DNA from: Halorussus halobius | GTDB lineage: Archaea > Halobacteriota > Halobacteria > Halobacteriales > Haladaptataceae | Assembly (NCBI RefSeq): GCF_004765805.1 | Contig: NZ_ML219773.1 | Location: forward strand, 682,001 to 746,000 | Length of the DNA: 64,000 bases | Direction: 5' to 3' | Translations under genes and position numbers: made by a program | Notes under the pieces: generated by a model | What the model saw: only the letters and a program-made list of their open reading frames with translations | What the model was told of the DNA's origin: nothing | Database searches by the model: none | Shown here: in pieces, positions 1 through 8,384 of the stretch | How positions within the stretch are numbered: position 1 is the first letter of the stretch | Layout of the letters: each line of letters starts with the position of its first letter

Positions 1-640
1 CGGCGTCGTAGACGGTCGCCGTTACCGCTCGGTCGTCCGGAGTCGGGAAGCGCTTCGTCGCGTCGCTCGACGGTTGGTCGGCCGAGAGCGACTGGTTCGC
101 TATCACCGTACCATCGACCGTCCAGACGACGTGATCGAGGGCTGCGGTTCCGGCGTCGAACTCGGCAGTGTAGGTCGCGGCCGTCCCCGCGGTGGGGCTG
201 GATGGTCCGGAGAGGGAGACGTCGGGCCCCGTCCCGGGCGAGACGACCACGTACAGGACGTCGGAACTGGTCGCACCGTCGTCGTCGGTGACGGTGAGCG
301 TGACGCGATACTCGCCCACCTCGGAGGGCTCGAACGCCGTCCGATTGCAGGCCGGACAGTCGGGGACGACGGTTCCGTTGCTGGGCGTGCGGATCGACCA
401 CTGATACTGCCGGATGTGTCCGTCGGGGTCCCGCGAGCCGGTGCCGTCGAGCAGCACGGTCGTACCCTTGGTGACCTCCTGGTCGAGTCCCGCGTCGGCC
501 AACGGCGGTTCGTCGTCCGTCGCGTCGGCGGCTCCCGCGAGCGACTTCTCCGCCGGCAGAGCGCCGGCAGTGATGGAGCCGACGACCAGCAGGGTGACGA
601 TTGCGACACCGGTCCGCGTTCGCATCGAGGGGGTCCACAT
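1..640 (-). CDS. Secreted PKD-domain protein, partial (C-terminus off the left edge)
   Basis: The reading frame runs without a stop from an ATG at 640 to the window edge. The translation begins MWTPSMRTRTGVAIVTLLV, a short basic stretch followed by a hydrophobic segment, so it is probably exported or membrane-anchored. Residues about 45-130 read as one PKD (immunoglobulin-like) domain: a DGTGSRDPDG turn, then YQWSI, then the YRVTLTVTDDDGATS strand near its end. A second beta-rich segment follows. PKD domains serve adhesion or protein-protein contact on haloarchaeal surface proteins. An in-frame ATG at 625 is an alternative start. A TATA-like box centred near 668 fits leaderless initiation at 640. 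The role is unknown because most of the protein may be missing. Confidence 0.75.
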   Translation of the reverse strand, partial: MWTPSMRTRTGVAIVTLLVVGSITAGALPAEKSLAGAADATDDEPPLADAGLDQEVTKGTTVLLDGTGSRDPDGHIRQYQWSIRTPSNGTVVPDCPACNRTAFEPSEVGEYRVTLTVTDDDGATSSDVLYVVVSPGTGPDVSLSGPSSPTAGTAATYTAEFDAGTAALDHVVWTVDGTVIANQSLSADQPSSDATKRFPTPDDRAVTATVYDA

Positions 641-663
641 AGCGGTGGTTTCCCGCGCTCTCG

Positions 664-673
664 CTTATATAAT
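664..673 (-). promoter_or_regulatory. TATA-like box of the PKD-domain gene
   Basis: Read on the minus strand this is ATTATATAAG, centred about 28 bp before the ATG at 640. It sits in an AT-rich island (661-720) unlike the surrounding GC-rich DNA. The spacing fits a leaderless archaeal transcript. Confidence 0.55.
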
Positions 674-784
674 TACGTATATTTCGAAAGTATATTTTAT
701 ATACTTCCGGGAGTTATATCCGCTCTCGGAGGTCGTCGGACAGCCGGTACCCGGCCGGTACGGCCGAATCCTCACGAAAGTTGC

Positions 785-801
785 TTGCTAATCGATAGCA
801 A
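785..801. promoter_or_regulatory. Palindrome upstream of porA, candidate operator
   Basis: TTGCTA (785-790) and TAGCAA (796-801) are perfect inverted arms around ATCGA. The site is about 62 bp upstream of the porA start, in the only intergenic space before it. That it binds a regulator is inference. Confidence 0.35.
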
Positions 802-862
802 AGGCTTTCTGCGTCCATCCCAAATCTCGAACCACTGGGCCTAACGGCCGTGAGAGACCAAT

Positions 863-2767
863 ATGACTGACGACGAACTCATCTGGCGAATCGCGGGCGG
901 TTCCGGCGACGGGATCGACTCGACGAGCCAGAACTTCGCCAAGGCGCTGATGCGCTCGGGGCTGAACGTCTTCACGCACCGCCACTACCCGTCGCGGATT
1001 CGCGGCGGCCACACGTACGTAGAGATTCGCGCGAGCGACGACCCGGTGAAGTCGCGGGGCGACGGCTACAACTTCCTGCTGTCGCTGGGCGACAGTTTCG
1101 CCCGGAACCCCCAGGAGGAGGCCTACTACGGGAACGAGGAGACCAAACCGCTGTCGGAGAACCTCGACGAACTCCGGGAGGGCGGCGTCATCGTCTACGA
1201 CGCCGGCCTGCTCGACACCGACGAGATAGAGAACTTCGACGAGCGCGTCGAGGAGAACGACTGGCACGTCTACGGACTCGACCTGCGCGGACTCGCCAAA
1301 GAGCACGGCCGCGAGGTCATGCGCAACACGGCGGGCGTCGGCGCGACGGCCGCGCTGCTCGACATCGACCTCGAACCCATCGAGGAGCTGATGGAGGACG
1401 CGATGAGCGGCGACGTGCTGGAGGCCAACCTCCAGATTCTCCACGAGGCTCACGACTCGGTCGCGGCCGACTACGAACACACCCACGACCTGCGCGCGCC
1501 GACGGCCGAGGGCGACTACGACGACGACCAGGTGCTCGTCTCCGGCTCGCACGGCATCGCGTACGGTGCCCTCGACGAGGGCTGTCGGTTCATCTCGGGC
1601 TACCCCATGACCCCGTGGACCGACGTGTTCACCATCATGACCCAGCACCTGCCGGACATGGGCGGCGTCTCCGAGCAGGTCGAGGACGAGATCGCGGCGG
1701 CGTCGCTGGCGATCGGCGCGAGCCACGCCGGCGCGAAGGCGATGTCCGGGTCGTCGGGCGGTGGGTTCGCGCTGATGTCCGAGCCGCTCGGACTCGCGGA
1801 AATCACCGAGACGCCAATCGTGCTGGTCGAGGCGATGCGTGCGGGTCCCTCGACGGGGATGCCGACCAAGCCCGAGCAGGGCGACCTCGAACACGTCCTC
1901 TACACCTCGCAGGGCGACTCGAACCGCGTCGTGTTCGCGCCGGGCGACCCGGCCGAGTGTTACGTCCAGACCCGGAAGGCGTTCGAGTTGGCCTACGACT
2001 ACCAGATTCCGGCCATCGTCATCTACGACCAGAAGCTCTCGGGCGGCCACCAGACCGTCCCCGAGGACGTGTTCGACGAGGAGCCCAACCCGGACCTCGG
2101 CAGCGTCGTCACCGAGCAGGACCTCGAAGAGGCGGTCCAGGAGGCCGGCCGGTTCAAGCGGTACATGTACGAGTCGGGCGACGAGCGGGGCGGGGTCAGC
2201 CCGCGCTCGCTCCCCGGCCAGAAGGGCGGCAACTTCCTCGCGTCGGGCAACGAGCACAACGAGGTCGGCCACATCAGCGAGGACCCCGACAACCGGACGG
2301 TCCAGATGAACCGCCGGCTGGCGAAGCTCGACTCCATCCACGAGGAGCTGTCGTCGAACGCCGACCATCAGGCGGTCTACGGTCCCGAGGACGCCGAGTA
2401 CGGCATCCTGAGCTGGGGCTCGACCAAGGGCGTCGTCGCGGAGGCCGTCGACGTACTCAACGACGAGGGCCACTCGGTCAAGGCGATGAACGTCAGCGAC
2501 ATCATGCCGTTCGCCAGCGAGGAAGTGACCGAGTTCCTCGAAAGCGTCGACGAGGCGCTGGTGGTCGAGATGAACGCGACCGCGCAGTTCCGCCGGCACG
2601 TGCAGGGCCAGCTCGGCCGGTTCGGCGAGAAGCTGTACAGCCTGCTCAAGTACGACGGCAACCCGTTCGAGCCCACCGAAGTCGCGGAGGGCTTCCGGGA
2701 GCGCATCGGCGGGGACGTCGACCTGAGCCAGTACAACGTCCGCATCGAATCCGCAACGGGTGACTGA
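863..2767 (+). CDS. porA: Pyruvate (2-oxoacid):ferredoxin oxidoreductase, alpha subunit (fused gamma-alpha)
   Basis: This 634-residue subunit works with the next gene to oxidise pyruvate to acetyl-CoA with ferredoxin as acceptor. The N-terminal third is the gamma-type domain, opening with IAGGSGDGIDSTSQNFAKAL and including SRIRGGHTYVEIR. The alpha (pyrimidine-binding) domain starts near residue 220 with GCRFISGYPMTPWTD and carries MRAGPSTGMPTKPEQGDL. Such gamma-alpha fusions are the haloarchaeal form. The length is close to what I recall for Halobacterium PorA, about 45 residues longer than the paralogue at 48467, so I assign this copy to pyruvate. The ATG at 863 directly precedes the conserved domain. 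The stop is one base before the porB start. Confidence 0.88.
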   Translation: MTDDELIWRIAGGSGDGIDSTSQNFAKALMRSGLNVFTHRHYPSRIRGGHTYVEIRASDDPVKSRGDGYNFLLSLGDSFARNPQEEAYYGNEETKPLSENLDELREGGVIVYDAGLLDTDEIENFDERVEENDWHVYGLDLRGLAKEHGREVMRNTAGVGATAALLDIDLEPIEELMEDAMSGDVLEANLQILHEAHDSVAADYEHTHDLRAPTAEGDYDDDQVLVSGSHGIAYGALDEGCRFISGYPMTPWTDVFTIMTQHLPDMGGVSEQVEDEIAAASLAIGASHAGAKAMSGSSGGGFALMSEPLGLAEITETPIVLVEAMRAGPSTGMPTKPEQGDLEHVLYTSQGDSNRVVFAPGDPAECYVQTRKAFELAYDYQIPAIVIYDQKLSGGHQTVPEDVFDEEPNPDLGSVVTEQDLEEAVQEAGRFKRYMYESGDERGGVSPRSLPGQKGGNFLASGNEHNEVGHISEDPDNRTVQMNRRLAKLDSIHEELSSNADHQAVYGPEDAEYGILSWGSTKGVVAEAVDVLNDEGHSVKAMNVSDIMPFASEEVTEFLESVDEALVVEMNATAQFRRHVQGQLGRFGEKLYSLLKYDGNPFEPTEVAEGFRERIGGDVDLSQYNVRIESATGD

Positions 2768-2768
2768 C

Positions 2769-3704
2769 ATGAGTGCATTCAACGCGATCGGCGAGGACCG
2801 GGAGATAGACCGCGACGAGTTCACGCCAACCATCGAACCGCAGGCGACGTGGTGTCCGGGCTGTGGGGACTTCGGCGTGCTGAAGGCGCTGAAGCAGGCG
2901 ATGCCCGAGGTCGGGCGCAACCCCGAGGAGACCCTGCTGGTCACGGGCATCGGCTGTTCGGGCAAGCTGAGTTCCTACTTCCGGAGCTACGGCTTCCACT
3001 CCATCCACGGCCGCTCGCTTCCCGTGGCCCGCGCCGCCAAGATGGCCAACTCGGACCTCGAAGTCATCGCGGCGGGCGGCGACGGCGACGGGTACGGCAT
3101 CGGCGGGAACCACTTCATGCACACCGCCCGCGAGAACCACGACATGACCTACATCGTCTTCGACAACGAGATATTCGGGCTGACGAAGGGCCAGACCTCC
3201 CCGACCAGCCCGAAGGGTCACAAGTCGAAGACCCAGCCCCACGGCAGCGCCAAGCAGCCGATTCGGCCGCTCTCGCTCGCGCTGACCTCCGGGGCGTCGT
3301 TCGTCGCGCGGACGGCGGCGGTCAACCCGAATCAGGCCAAAGAGATTCTCGTGGAGGCGATGGAACACGACGGGTTCGCCCACGTCGACTTCCTGACCCA
3401 GTGTCCGACGTGGAACAAGGACGCCAAGCAGTACGTCCCGTACATCGACGTCCAGGACAGCGACGACTACGACTTCGACATCACCGACCGCCGCGAGGCC
3501 GCCGAGATGATGCACGAGGCCGAGGACGCCCTCTACGAGGGCGAGGTGCTGACCGGCCGGTTCTACAAGGACTCCGACCGGCCGTCGTATCAGCAGGAGA
3601 AGCAGGCCGTGGGCGACATGCCCGAGGAACCGCTGGCCGAGCGCTACTTCGACGACGACTACGAGTGGGAGCGCAGCTACGACCTGCTCGACCGCCACAA
3701 GTAG
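2769..3704 (+). CDS. porB: Pyruvate (2-oxoacid):ferredoxin oxidoreductase, beta subunit
   Basis: This 311-residue partner of PorA binds thiamine diphosphate and one 4Fe-4S cluster. Cluster ligands are visible in TWCPGCGDFG, GIGCSGKLS and FLTQCPTWN. The TPP/Mg signature is GGDGDGYGIGG followed by FDNEIFGLTKGQTSPTSP. I chose the ATG at 2769 because it follows the porA stop by one base and gives the usual N-terminus; a GTG at 2760 would add three residues. The pair is translationally coupled. The C-terminal 90 residues are acidic and specific to this longer type. The Lrp-family gene 121 bp downstream may regulate the pair. Confidence 0.88.
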   Translation: MSAFNAIGEDREIDRDEFTPTIEPQATWCPGCGDFGVLKALKQAMPEVGRNPEETLLVTGIGCSGKLSSYFRSYGFHSIHGRSLPVARAAKMANSDLEVIAAGGDGDGYGIGGNHFMHTARENHDMTYIVFDNEIFGLTKGQTSPTSPKGHKSKTQPHGSAKQPIRPLSLALTSGASFVARTAAVNPNQAKEILVEAMEHDGFAHVDFLTQCPTWNKDAKQYVPYIDVQDSDDYDFDITDRREAAEMMHEAEDALYEGEVLTGRFYKDSDRPSYQQEKQAVGDMPEEPLAERYFDDDYEWERSYDLLDRHK

Positions 3705-3805
3705 CGCGGTCGCCACGGACCGCGAGTAGCGCGGCTCTCGTCGGGGTTTCGTCGGGTTCGTATCGCGACCCCGACCGTTTTCACGTTCGCAAGGTATTTT
3801 TTCCC

Positions 3806-3820
3806 GTATCCAAAAGATAC
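3806..3820. promoter_or_regulatory. Dyad in the lrp promoter
   Basis: GTATC (3806-3810), CAAAA, GATAC (3816-3820) forms a perfect 5-bp dyad between a TATA-like GGTATTTTTT (3793-3802) and the ATG at 3826. TATA-to-ATG spacing is about 28 bp, so the dyad sits between core promoter and leaderless start. An autoregulatory site for the Lrp-type product is inferred. Confidence 0.45.
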
Positions 3821-3825
3821 CGGTA

Positions 3826-4254
3826 ATGAGTACGCAGTCGACCGAGGACAGGATTCTCTCCGTCCTCGAAGACGATGCGCAGGCCTCGTACGCCGAGATC
3901 GCCGAGCGGGCCAACGTCTCGAAGCCCACGGTCCGCAAGTACATCGACAAACTCGAAGACGAGGGGGTAATCGTGGGGTACTCCGCCGAAATCGACCCGA
4001 AGAAACTCTCCAGCAAGTCCATCGCGCTGGTCGGGATGGACGTCGCCAGCGAGAAGTACGTCGAGGCCACGCGCGCGCTGAAGGCCCTCGACGAGATAGA
4101 GACGCTGTACACGTCGTCGGGCGACCACATGCTGATGGCCGAGGTCCGCGCGGCCGACGGCGACGCGGTGGGCGAGGTCATCAGCGAGAAGATTCACGCC
4201 ATCGACGGCGTGACTGCAGCCCATCCGTCGTTCCTCCAGGAGCGACTGAAGTAA
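3826..4254 (+). CDS. Lrp/AsnC-family transcriptional regulator
   Basis: The 142-residue protein has an N-terminal winged helix-turn-helix (about residues 5-60; recognition region YAEIAERANVSKPTVRKYID) and a C-terminal alpha/beta ligand-binding RAM domain (about 65-140). Proteins of this family form dimers and octamers and respond to amino acids or related metabolites. It lies 121 bp downstream of porB in the same direction with its own promoter. Linkage of an lrp-type gene to porAB suggests control of pyruvate or amino-acid carbon flow. That is context only; the ligand cannot be read from the sequence. Confidence 0.88.
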   Translation: MSTQSTEDRILSVLEDDAQASYAEIAERANVSKPTVRKYIDKLEDEGVIVGYSAEIDPKKLSSKSIALVGMDVASEKYVEATRALKALDEIETLYTSSGDHMLMAEVRAADGDAVGEVISEKIHAIDGVTAAHPSFLQERLK

Positions 4255-4340
4255 CTCGGGCGCGCTGTCGTCGGCTCGTGGTTCTCCGTACTCGCTGGCT
4301 TCGACGTCGGCCAGCGGTGTGTTTGACCGCCGCCAGCGGT

Positions 4341-4440
4341 CGGCGCGTGCTGGCGCGGCCCGAAAGTGGCCGCGCCAAAGCGCGCGAGGGATGAGGACCG
4401 CAGCGGAGCGAGGACCGCAATCGGCTGGGGAGGCGTGAGG
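4341..4440 (+). repeat. F-type two-hairpin repeat, copy 1
   Basis: Hairpin 1 has a 10-bp stem, TGGCGCGGCC (4351-4360) with GGCCGCGCCA (4368-4377). It is followed by CGCGCGAGGGATGAGG and ends in GGCTGGGGAGGCGTGAGG. Copies at 14806 and 31424 share this order. Here the second hairpin is replaced by two direct copies of GAGGACCGCA. The gap between the convergent lrp and aminotransferase genes (4255-4710) holds only this repeat, a GCGGT-rich tract (4441-4484) and the H element. Confidence 0.6.
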
Positions 4441-4484
4441 TTCGCGGTCGCGGAGCGGGGCGGCCTGCGGTGCGGGGCGGTCGC

Positions 4485-4595
4485 GGTTCTCAGAGGTCGA
4501 GGCAGTAGCTAGCTTCGATATTCAGGACGTCCAATCGTTCACGACGACCGGCGACGGCGACGCGAAGCTAGTTCTGCCTCGACCTGTGAGAAACC
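4485..4595. repeat. H-type inverted-repeat element, copy 1
   Basis: The left arm (4485-4517) and the reverse complement of the right arm (4563-4595) match over about 33 bp with a few mismatches. The core is AGGTCGAGGCAG followed by CTAGCTTCG. The 45-nt interior shows nothing recognisable. A related copy lies at 11055-11145. It could be a MITE-like remnant or a bidirectional terminator; no coding capacity is seen. Confidence 0.55.
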
Positions 4596-4710
4596 GCACC
4601 ACTCCACGCTGCGACCGCACCACGTACGAAAGCTCACCCGAGAGTCGAAGCCGAAAATCGGCGGCCCCTGTCAAGAGACCGACCGAGAGCGACCGCGCGG
4701 TCTACTCGCC

Positions 4711-5868
4711 TCAGTCCGCCGGGTGGAGTTCCACGTCCGCCAGCGCCTCCTGAATCCGCTCGCTGGCCTCCGCCAGTTGCTCGGCGCTGTTGGCGTACGA
4801 CAGCCGCAGACAGTCCTCGGCGTTCGACCCGAAGTCCGGGCCGGGCGTGGCGGCCACGCCCGCTTCTTCGAGGAAGAAGTCGGCGGCGTCGAACGCGTCG
4901 CCCGGCAAGTCGCTCACGTCGACCAGCAGGTAGTACGCCCCGCCTGGCGTGTAATCGAGGCTCAGGCCCCACTCTTCGACCTCGCTCACGAGGAAGTCCC
5001 GGCGCTCCCGATACGTCTCGCGCACGTCGTCGAGGAAGTCCTCGCCGGATTCGAGCGCCGCGATGCCGCCCGACTGGACGAAGTTGGGCGCACAGATGAG
5101 CGTGTTCTGGGCGATGCGGTTGACGTGGTCGACGTAGCCCGGCGGCACGACCACCCAACCCAGCCGCCAGCCCGTCATGGCGAACCGCTTCGAGAAGCCG
5201 TCGACCACGAACGCGTCGTCGGTGTACTCCAGCGCGGTGTGGTCCTCGCCGTCGTAGGTCAGCCCGTGGTACACCTCGTCGGAGACCACCGTGGCGTCGG
5301 CGGCGTCGGCCAGCGACACCAGGTCGGCCAGCGTGTCGTCGTCGTACACCGCGCCGGTCGGGTTGGCCGGGGCGTTGAGCAACAGCGCCTCCGTCTCGGC
5401 GTCGACCGTGCGCGCGAACGCGTCGGGGTCCGGGCGGAACCCATCGTCGGCAGACAGGTCGACCGTCTCGATTCGGCCGTCGCACTGCCGCACGAAGTTG
5501 GGGTAGCAGGCGTAGTAGGGGTCGGTCAGCACCACTTCGTCGCCGGGGTCGACCAGCGTGGAGAACGCGAGCAACAGCGCGGGCGACGAGCCGGAGGTGA
5601 CCACCACGCGGTCGGCGGACACGTCCACGCCGTATCGCCGGTCGTAGTACTCGGAGATGGCCTGCCGGAGTTCGGGCTTGCCCTTCGAGGAAGTGTAGCC
5701 CGTCTCGCCCGCGCGGAGCGCCGCGACTGCCGCCTCGGTCACCGCTGCCGGCGTCTCGAAGTCGGGTTCGCCCACTTCGAGGTGTACGACGTCGTCGATG
5801 CGGTTGGCCCGTTCGAGCACGTCCATGGCGGCGAACGGGGTCGTCCGAGTCGCGCGCTCCGAAACCAT
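4711..5868 (-). CDS. Class I/II (aspartate-family) PLP-dependent aminotransferase
   Basis: The 385-residue fold-type I enzyme transfers an amino group from an amino acid to a 2-oxo acid. Visible family features are HLEVGEPDFETP near the N-terminus, GYTSSKGKPELR, the substrate and cofactor loop NAPANPTGAVY, and the PLP-lysine segment FSKRFAMTGWRLGW. The C-terminal arginine region is NAEDCLRLSYANS. The ATG at 5868 is chosen because a TATA-like box (5892-5903, minus strand CCTTTATGTCC) lies about 28 bp upstream; longer in-frame extensions have no family similarity. It converges with lrp across a repeat-filled gap. The substrate cannot be fixed; aspartate or aromatic amino acids are possible. Confidence 0.87.
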   Translation of the reverse strand: MVSERATRTTPFAAMDVLERANRIDDVVHLEVGEPDFETPAAVTEAAVAALRAGETGYTSSKGKPELRQAISEYYDRRYGVDVSADRVVVTSGSSPALLLAFSTLVDPGDEVVLTDPYYACYPNFVRQCDGRIETVDLSADDGFRPDPDAFARTVDAETEALLLNAPANPTGAVYDDDTLADLVSLADAADATVVSDEVYHGLTYDGEDHTALEYTDDAFVVDGFSKRFAMTGWRLGWVVVPPGYVDHVNRIAQNTLICAPNFVQSGGIAALESGEDFLDDVRETYRERRDFLVSEVEEWGLSLDYTPGGAYYLLVDVSDLPGDAFDAADFFLEEAGVAATPGPDFGSNAEDCLRLSYANSAEQLAEASERIQEALADVELHPAD

Positions 5869-6003
5869 ATGCAGTGGAGAACGGGTCACCGGACATAAAG
5901 GGTCGACGTGCGAGTCAGTATTTGCCGACGAACTCGACCCGCCTCGGCTCGCACGCCCCGGCCACACCGGGGAGTTTTGTCGCCGCCGCCCCTACCGCCG
6001 GCC

Positions 6004-6564
6004 ATGCCGACCTACCAGCGCGAGGTCCGAGTCGCCGCGCCGCTCGACGACGTGTGGGCGTTTCACTCCCGCGTCGAGGGACTCGAATCGCTCACGCCCG
6101 ACTGGATGGGTCTCCGCGTCGAGGGTGTCCGCCGACCCGGCGACGAGCGCGACGGCGGCGACGCCGACGTACTCGACGCCGGAACCGAAATCCGGCTCTC
6201 GGTCCGGCCGCTCGGCGTCGGCCCGCGCCAGCGGTGGACCTCCCGCATCACCCGCCGGGAGCGCGGCGACGGCGGCTCCGGGAGCGACGCTCCCGGCGGC
6301 TCGTCACGGGCAGTGCGGAGTGACGGTGCGGCGGTCTTCGAGGACGAGATGGTCGACGGACCGTTCCCCGTGTGGCACCACCGCCACCAGTTCTACGCCG
6401 TCTCCGACGACGAGACGCTCGTCCGGGACCGCGTGACCTACGAACTCCCGGTCGTCGGCCGACTCCCGGTGGTCGGCGGACTCCTCGGCCCGCTGGGGTG
6501 GCTCGGCTTCGAGCCGATGTTCCGGGAGCGCCACCGCCGGACCAGGCGGATTCTGGAGGAGTGA
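6004..6564 (+). CDS. SRPBCC-superfamily (START-like) protein
   Basis: The 186-residue protein begins TYQREVRVAAPLDDVWAFH, the characteristic first strand of SRPBCC ligand-binding folds, and continues with ESLTPDWMGLRV. The C-terminal half has DGPFPVWHHRHQFYAV and a GLGFEPMFRERHRR-like ending seen in haloarchaeal relatives annotated as polyketide cyclase-like or coenzyme Q-binding proteins. A Gly/Ser/Asp-rich insertion (about residues 82-105) is unlike the rest and probably a disordered loop. The ATG at 6004 has a TATA-like AGTTTTGTC about 27 bp upstream. It is divergent from the aminotransferase. The ligand is unknown. Confidence 0.75.
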   Translation: MPTYQREVRVAAPLDDVWAFHSRVEGLESLTPDWMGLRVEGVRRPGDERDGGDADVLDAGTEIRLSVRPLGVGPRQRWTSRITRRERGDGGSGSDAPGGSSRAVRSDGAAVFEDEMVDGPFPVWHHRHQFYAVSDDETLVRDRVTYELPVVGRLPVVGGLLGPLGWLGFEPMFRERHRRTRRILEE

Positions 6565-6598
6565 GCCGCCAGTTGCGACGGTGGACCGCGCGGGCTCC

Positions 6599-7840
6599 TC
6601 AGCCGCCCGCCATCAGCGGCCCGAGTAACACCCCCATCAGGTGGACTCTTCGCGCGCCGAACCCGGCGGGAACGAGACCCACCAGCGTCGCCACCGCGAA
6701 CACCGCGACGCCGACCAGCCCCGCGAACAGCCAACTGACCCCCACGAGGAGCGCGAGTACCGCGACCGAGAGCCGAACGTGGTCGACCGACCCGACGACC
6801 CGGAGGTAGCGGTCGCCGACCCCGAGGACGAGGACGAAGCCCGCGACGCCCGCGAGCGCCGCGCCCGCGAGCAACAGCGGAAGGTTCACCGGGGTGTCGG
6901 CCTCCCGGAGCGCGACCATCACGCCGGTCCGGGGCGCGCCGAGCGCGGCCAGCGCGAACAGCGCGAACACGGTGTTGGCGGTGTTGACGCCGCTGGTCGC
7001 CACCACGAACCCGCGCGCGTCGGTCGACCCGGGGACGAGCGCGAGCGCCAGCACGGCTGCGACTGCGGCCGACACGCCCGGCAGGTAGCCCACGACGGCA
7101 CCCGCGACCGTGCCCGCGAACGCCGTGAGCGCGACCGCCCGCCGGGAGACCGCGATACGGGGGTCGTCCTGCTCGGGGACGCCCGACCCCGAGAGCGCTT
7201 CCAGCAGGACGGGCGCGCCGAACAGCCCCGCGAACAGCGGCGTGAGCATCCCGCCGGCCGAAAGCGGCGCTGTCGGCGACAGGTCGAGGGTCGCGTGGCC
7301 GAGCGCGCCGCTTCCGAGGAATGCCGCGAGCGCGCCGACGACCGCCCGCCTGGACGCCTCGGTCAGGACGAGAAACGCCACCACGCCGCCGAGGACGAGC
7401 GGGAGGTGGCTCCGGACCGCGGGGTAGGCGGTCGTCATCGCGCGGGTGACCGGCACCGCGAGCGGGACCGCGAACGCGACCGCGAGGCCGCTCCCGAGCG
7501 CCGACAGCCGGATGGCCTCCCGGCCGCGTCCCGCGATGACGAGCCGGTGGGCCGGGACCGCGGTGGCCGCCATCGCGGCGTCGGGCACGCCGAGCGCCAT
7601 CGCGGGTACGGCGTCGAGAAACGAGTGGACCACGCCGGCCGCGAGCATCGCCGCGCCCACGAGCCGGGGCGGGCCGGGGACGGCGGGCGCGGCCGCCGCC
7701 AGCAACAGCGCGAGGTTGTTGACGTGGAGGCCGGGCACGAGCCCGCTCGCGGTGCCGAGCGCGATGCCGGCGAGGACGAACGCGAGCGCCGTGGCCGTGC
7801 GGGCCGGTGCGACCGCGAACTGCGCGCCGAGCGCCTCCAT
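6599..7840 (-). CDS. TctA-family (DUF112-like) integral membrane protein
   Basis: The 413-residue protein has about ten hydrophobic segments and the family landmarks GTASGLVPGLHVNN near residue 30 and VGYLPGVSAAVAAVLAL near 255. These are the duplicated GxxPGxxxx loops of the tricarboxylate-transporter TctA fold (COG1784). Bacterial TctA works with a periplasmic binding protein and TctB; neither is present here, so this archaeal branch probably acts alone or with unlinked partners. The start at 7840 has a TATA-like box about 28 bp upstream (7864-7874). It converges with the SRPBCC gene. The substrate is unknown. Confidence 0.78.
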   Translation of the reverse strand: MEALGAQFAVAPARTATALAFVLAGIALGTASGLVPGLHVNNLALLLAAAAPAVPGPPRLVGAAMLAAGVVHSFLDAVPAMALGVPDAAMAATAVPAHRLVIAGRGREAIRLSALGSGLAVAFAVPLAVPVTRAMTTAYPAVRSHLPLVLGGVVAFLVLTEASRRAVVGALAAFLGSGALGHATLDLSPTAPLSAGGMLTPLFAGLFGAPVLLEALSGSGVPEQDDPRIAVSRRAVALTAFAGTVAGAVVGYLPGVSAAVAAVLALALVPGSTDARGFVVATSGVNTANTVFALFALAALGAPRTGVMVALREADTPVNLPLLLAGAALAGVAGFVLVLGVGDRYLRVVGSVDHVRLSVAVLALLVGVSWLFAGLVGVAVFAVATLVGLVPAGFGARRVHLMGVLLGPLMAGG

Positions 7841-7963
7841 CGGGGCAGTTTCGTCCCGTCCTCGGATTTAAAGGTTCGCTCCGATAGAACATCGTCCCGG
7901 TCACGCTCGCACCGACGGGAACGTGGCTACCGCTCCGATTGGTCGCCCCCGAGAACCGGCCGC

Positions 7964-8236
7964 TCACGCGGCGTCGGTCGTTCGCTCGGCGACCGACACC
8001 AGCGACCCCCACGTGTTACAGCCGGCCCGCAGCGCCACGAGGTCGTCGGCCCCGATTCGGACGACCACGGCGGCCCCGTCGCGCTCGACGGTCGCGGTCG
8101 ACCGGTGGCCGTCTATCTCGCCGACCTCCTGTGTCACGGCGCGGGCGACGACGCGAGCGCGGGCGGGCGAGTCGTACTCGAATCTGAGCGCGGCGTCGTG
8201 CGGGCGGGCGTCGAGCGAAAGCGGGGGGTCGGCCAT
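7964..8236 (-). CDS. pcc1: KEOPS complex subunit Pcc1
   Basis: The 90-residue protein matches archaeal Pcc1: LRFEYDSPARARVVARAVTQ, then STATVERDGAAVVVRIGADD, then LRAGCNTWGSLVSVAER. Pcc1 forms the dimerisation platform of KEOPS (Kae1-Bud32-Cgi121-Pcc1), which makes the N6-threonylcarbamoyl modification at A37 of ANN-decoding tRNAs. It lies 13 bp behind rpoP in the same direction, as the last gene of the L37Ae-RpoP-Pcc1 operon. This order is conserved in haloarchaea as I recall it. The length is normal for the family. Confidence 0.87.
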   Translation of the reverse strand: MADPPLSLDARPHDAALRFEYDSPARARVVARAVTQEVGEIDGHRSTATVERDGAAVVVRIGADDLVALRAGCNTWGSLVSVAERTTDAA

Positions 8237-8249
8237 CGCGAGAACGAGA

Positions 8250-8384
8250 TTACCGGACGCCGACTTCCTTCACGTCGCGGCTCCGCTCTTTCAGCAGGAC
8301 GCGGTGGCCACAGTAGGGACACCGGACCCCGCCGTACTCGTCGAGTTCGACGTCGCGCTTGCACCGCGAGCACTTGTAGCTCAT
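8250..8384 (-). CDS. rpoP: DNA-directed RNA polymerase subunit P (Rpo12)
   Basis: This 44-residue zinc-ribbon subunit of archaeal RNA polymerase starts [20 protein letters not shown] and contains [14 protein letters not shown]. The two CxxC pairs bind zinc. The ATG overlaps the stop of the L37Ae gene as ATGA (8381-8384), so translation is coupled. In homologues the C-terminal basic tail contacts the Rpo3 side of the enzyme. Length and motif match the family well. Confidence 0.93.
   Translation of the reverse strand: MSYKCSRCKRDVELDEYGGVRCPYCGHRVLLKERSRDVKEVGVR

Noticed and set aside
788-2965. Long open frame on the minus strand opposite porA
   Set aside because: It is the antisense shadow of a high-GC gene; composition is repetitive (many Val, Leu, Arg, Asp) and no family is recognisable, while porA is certain.
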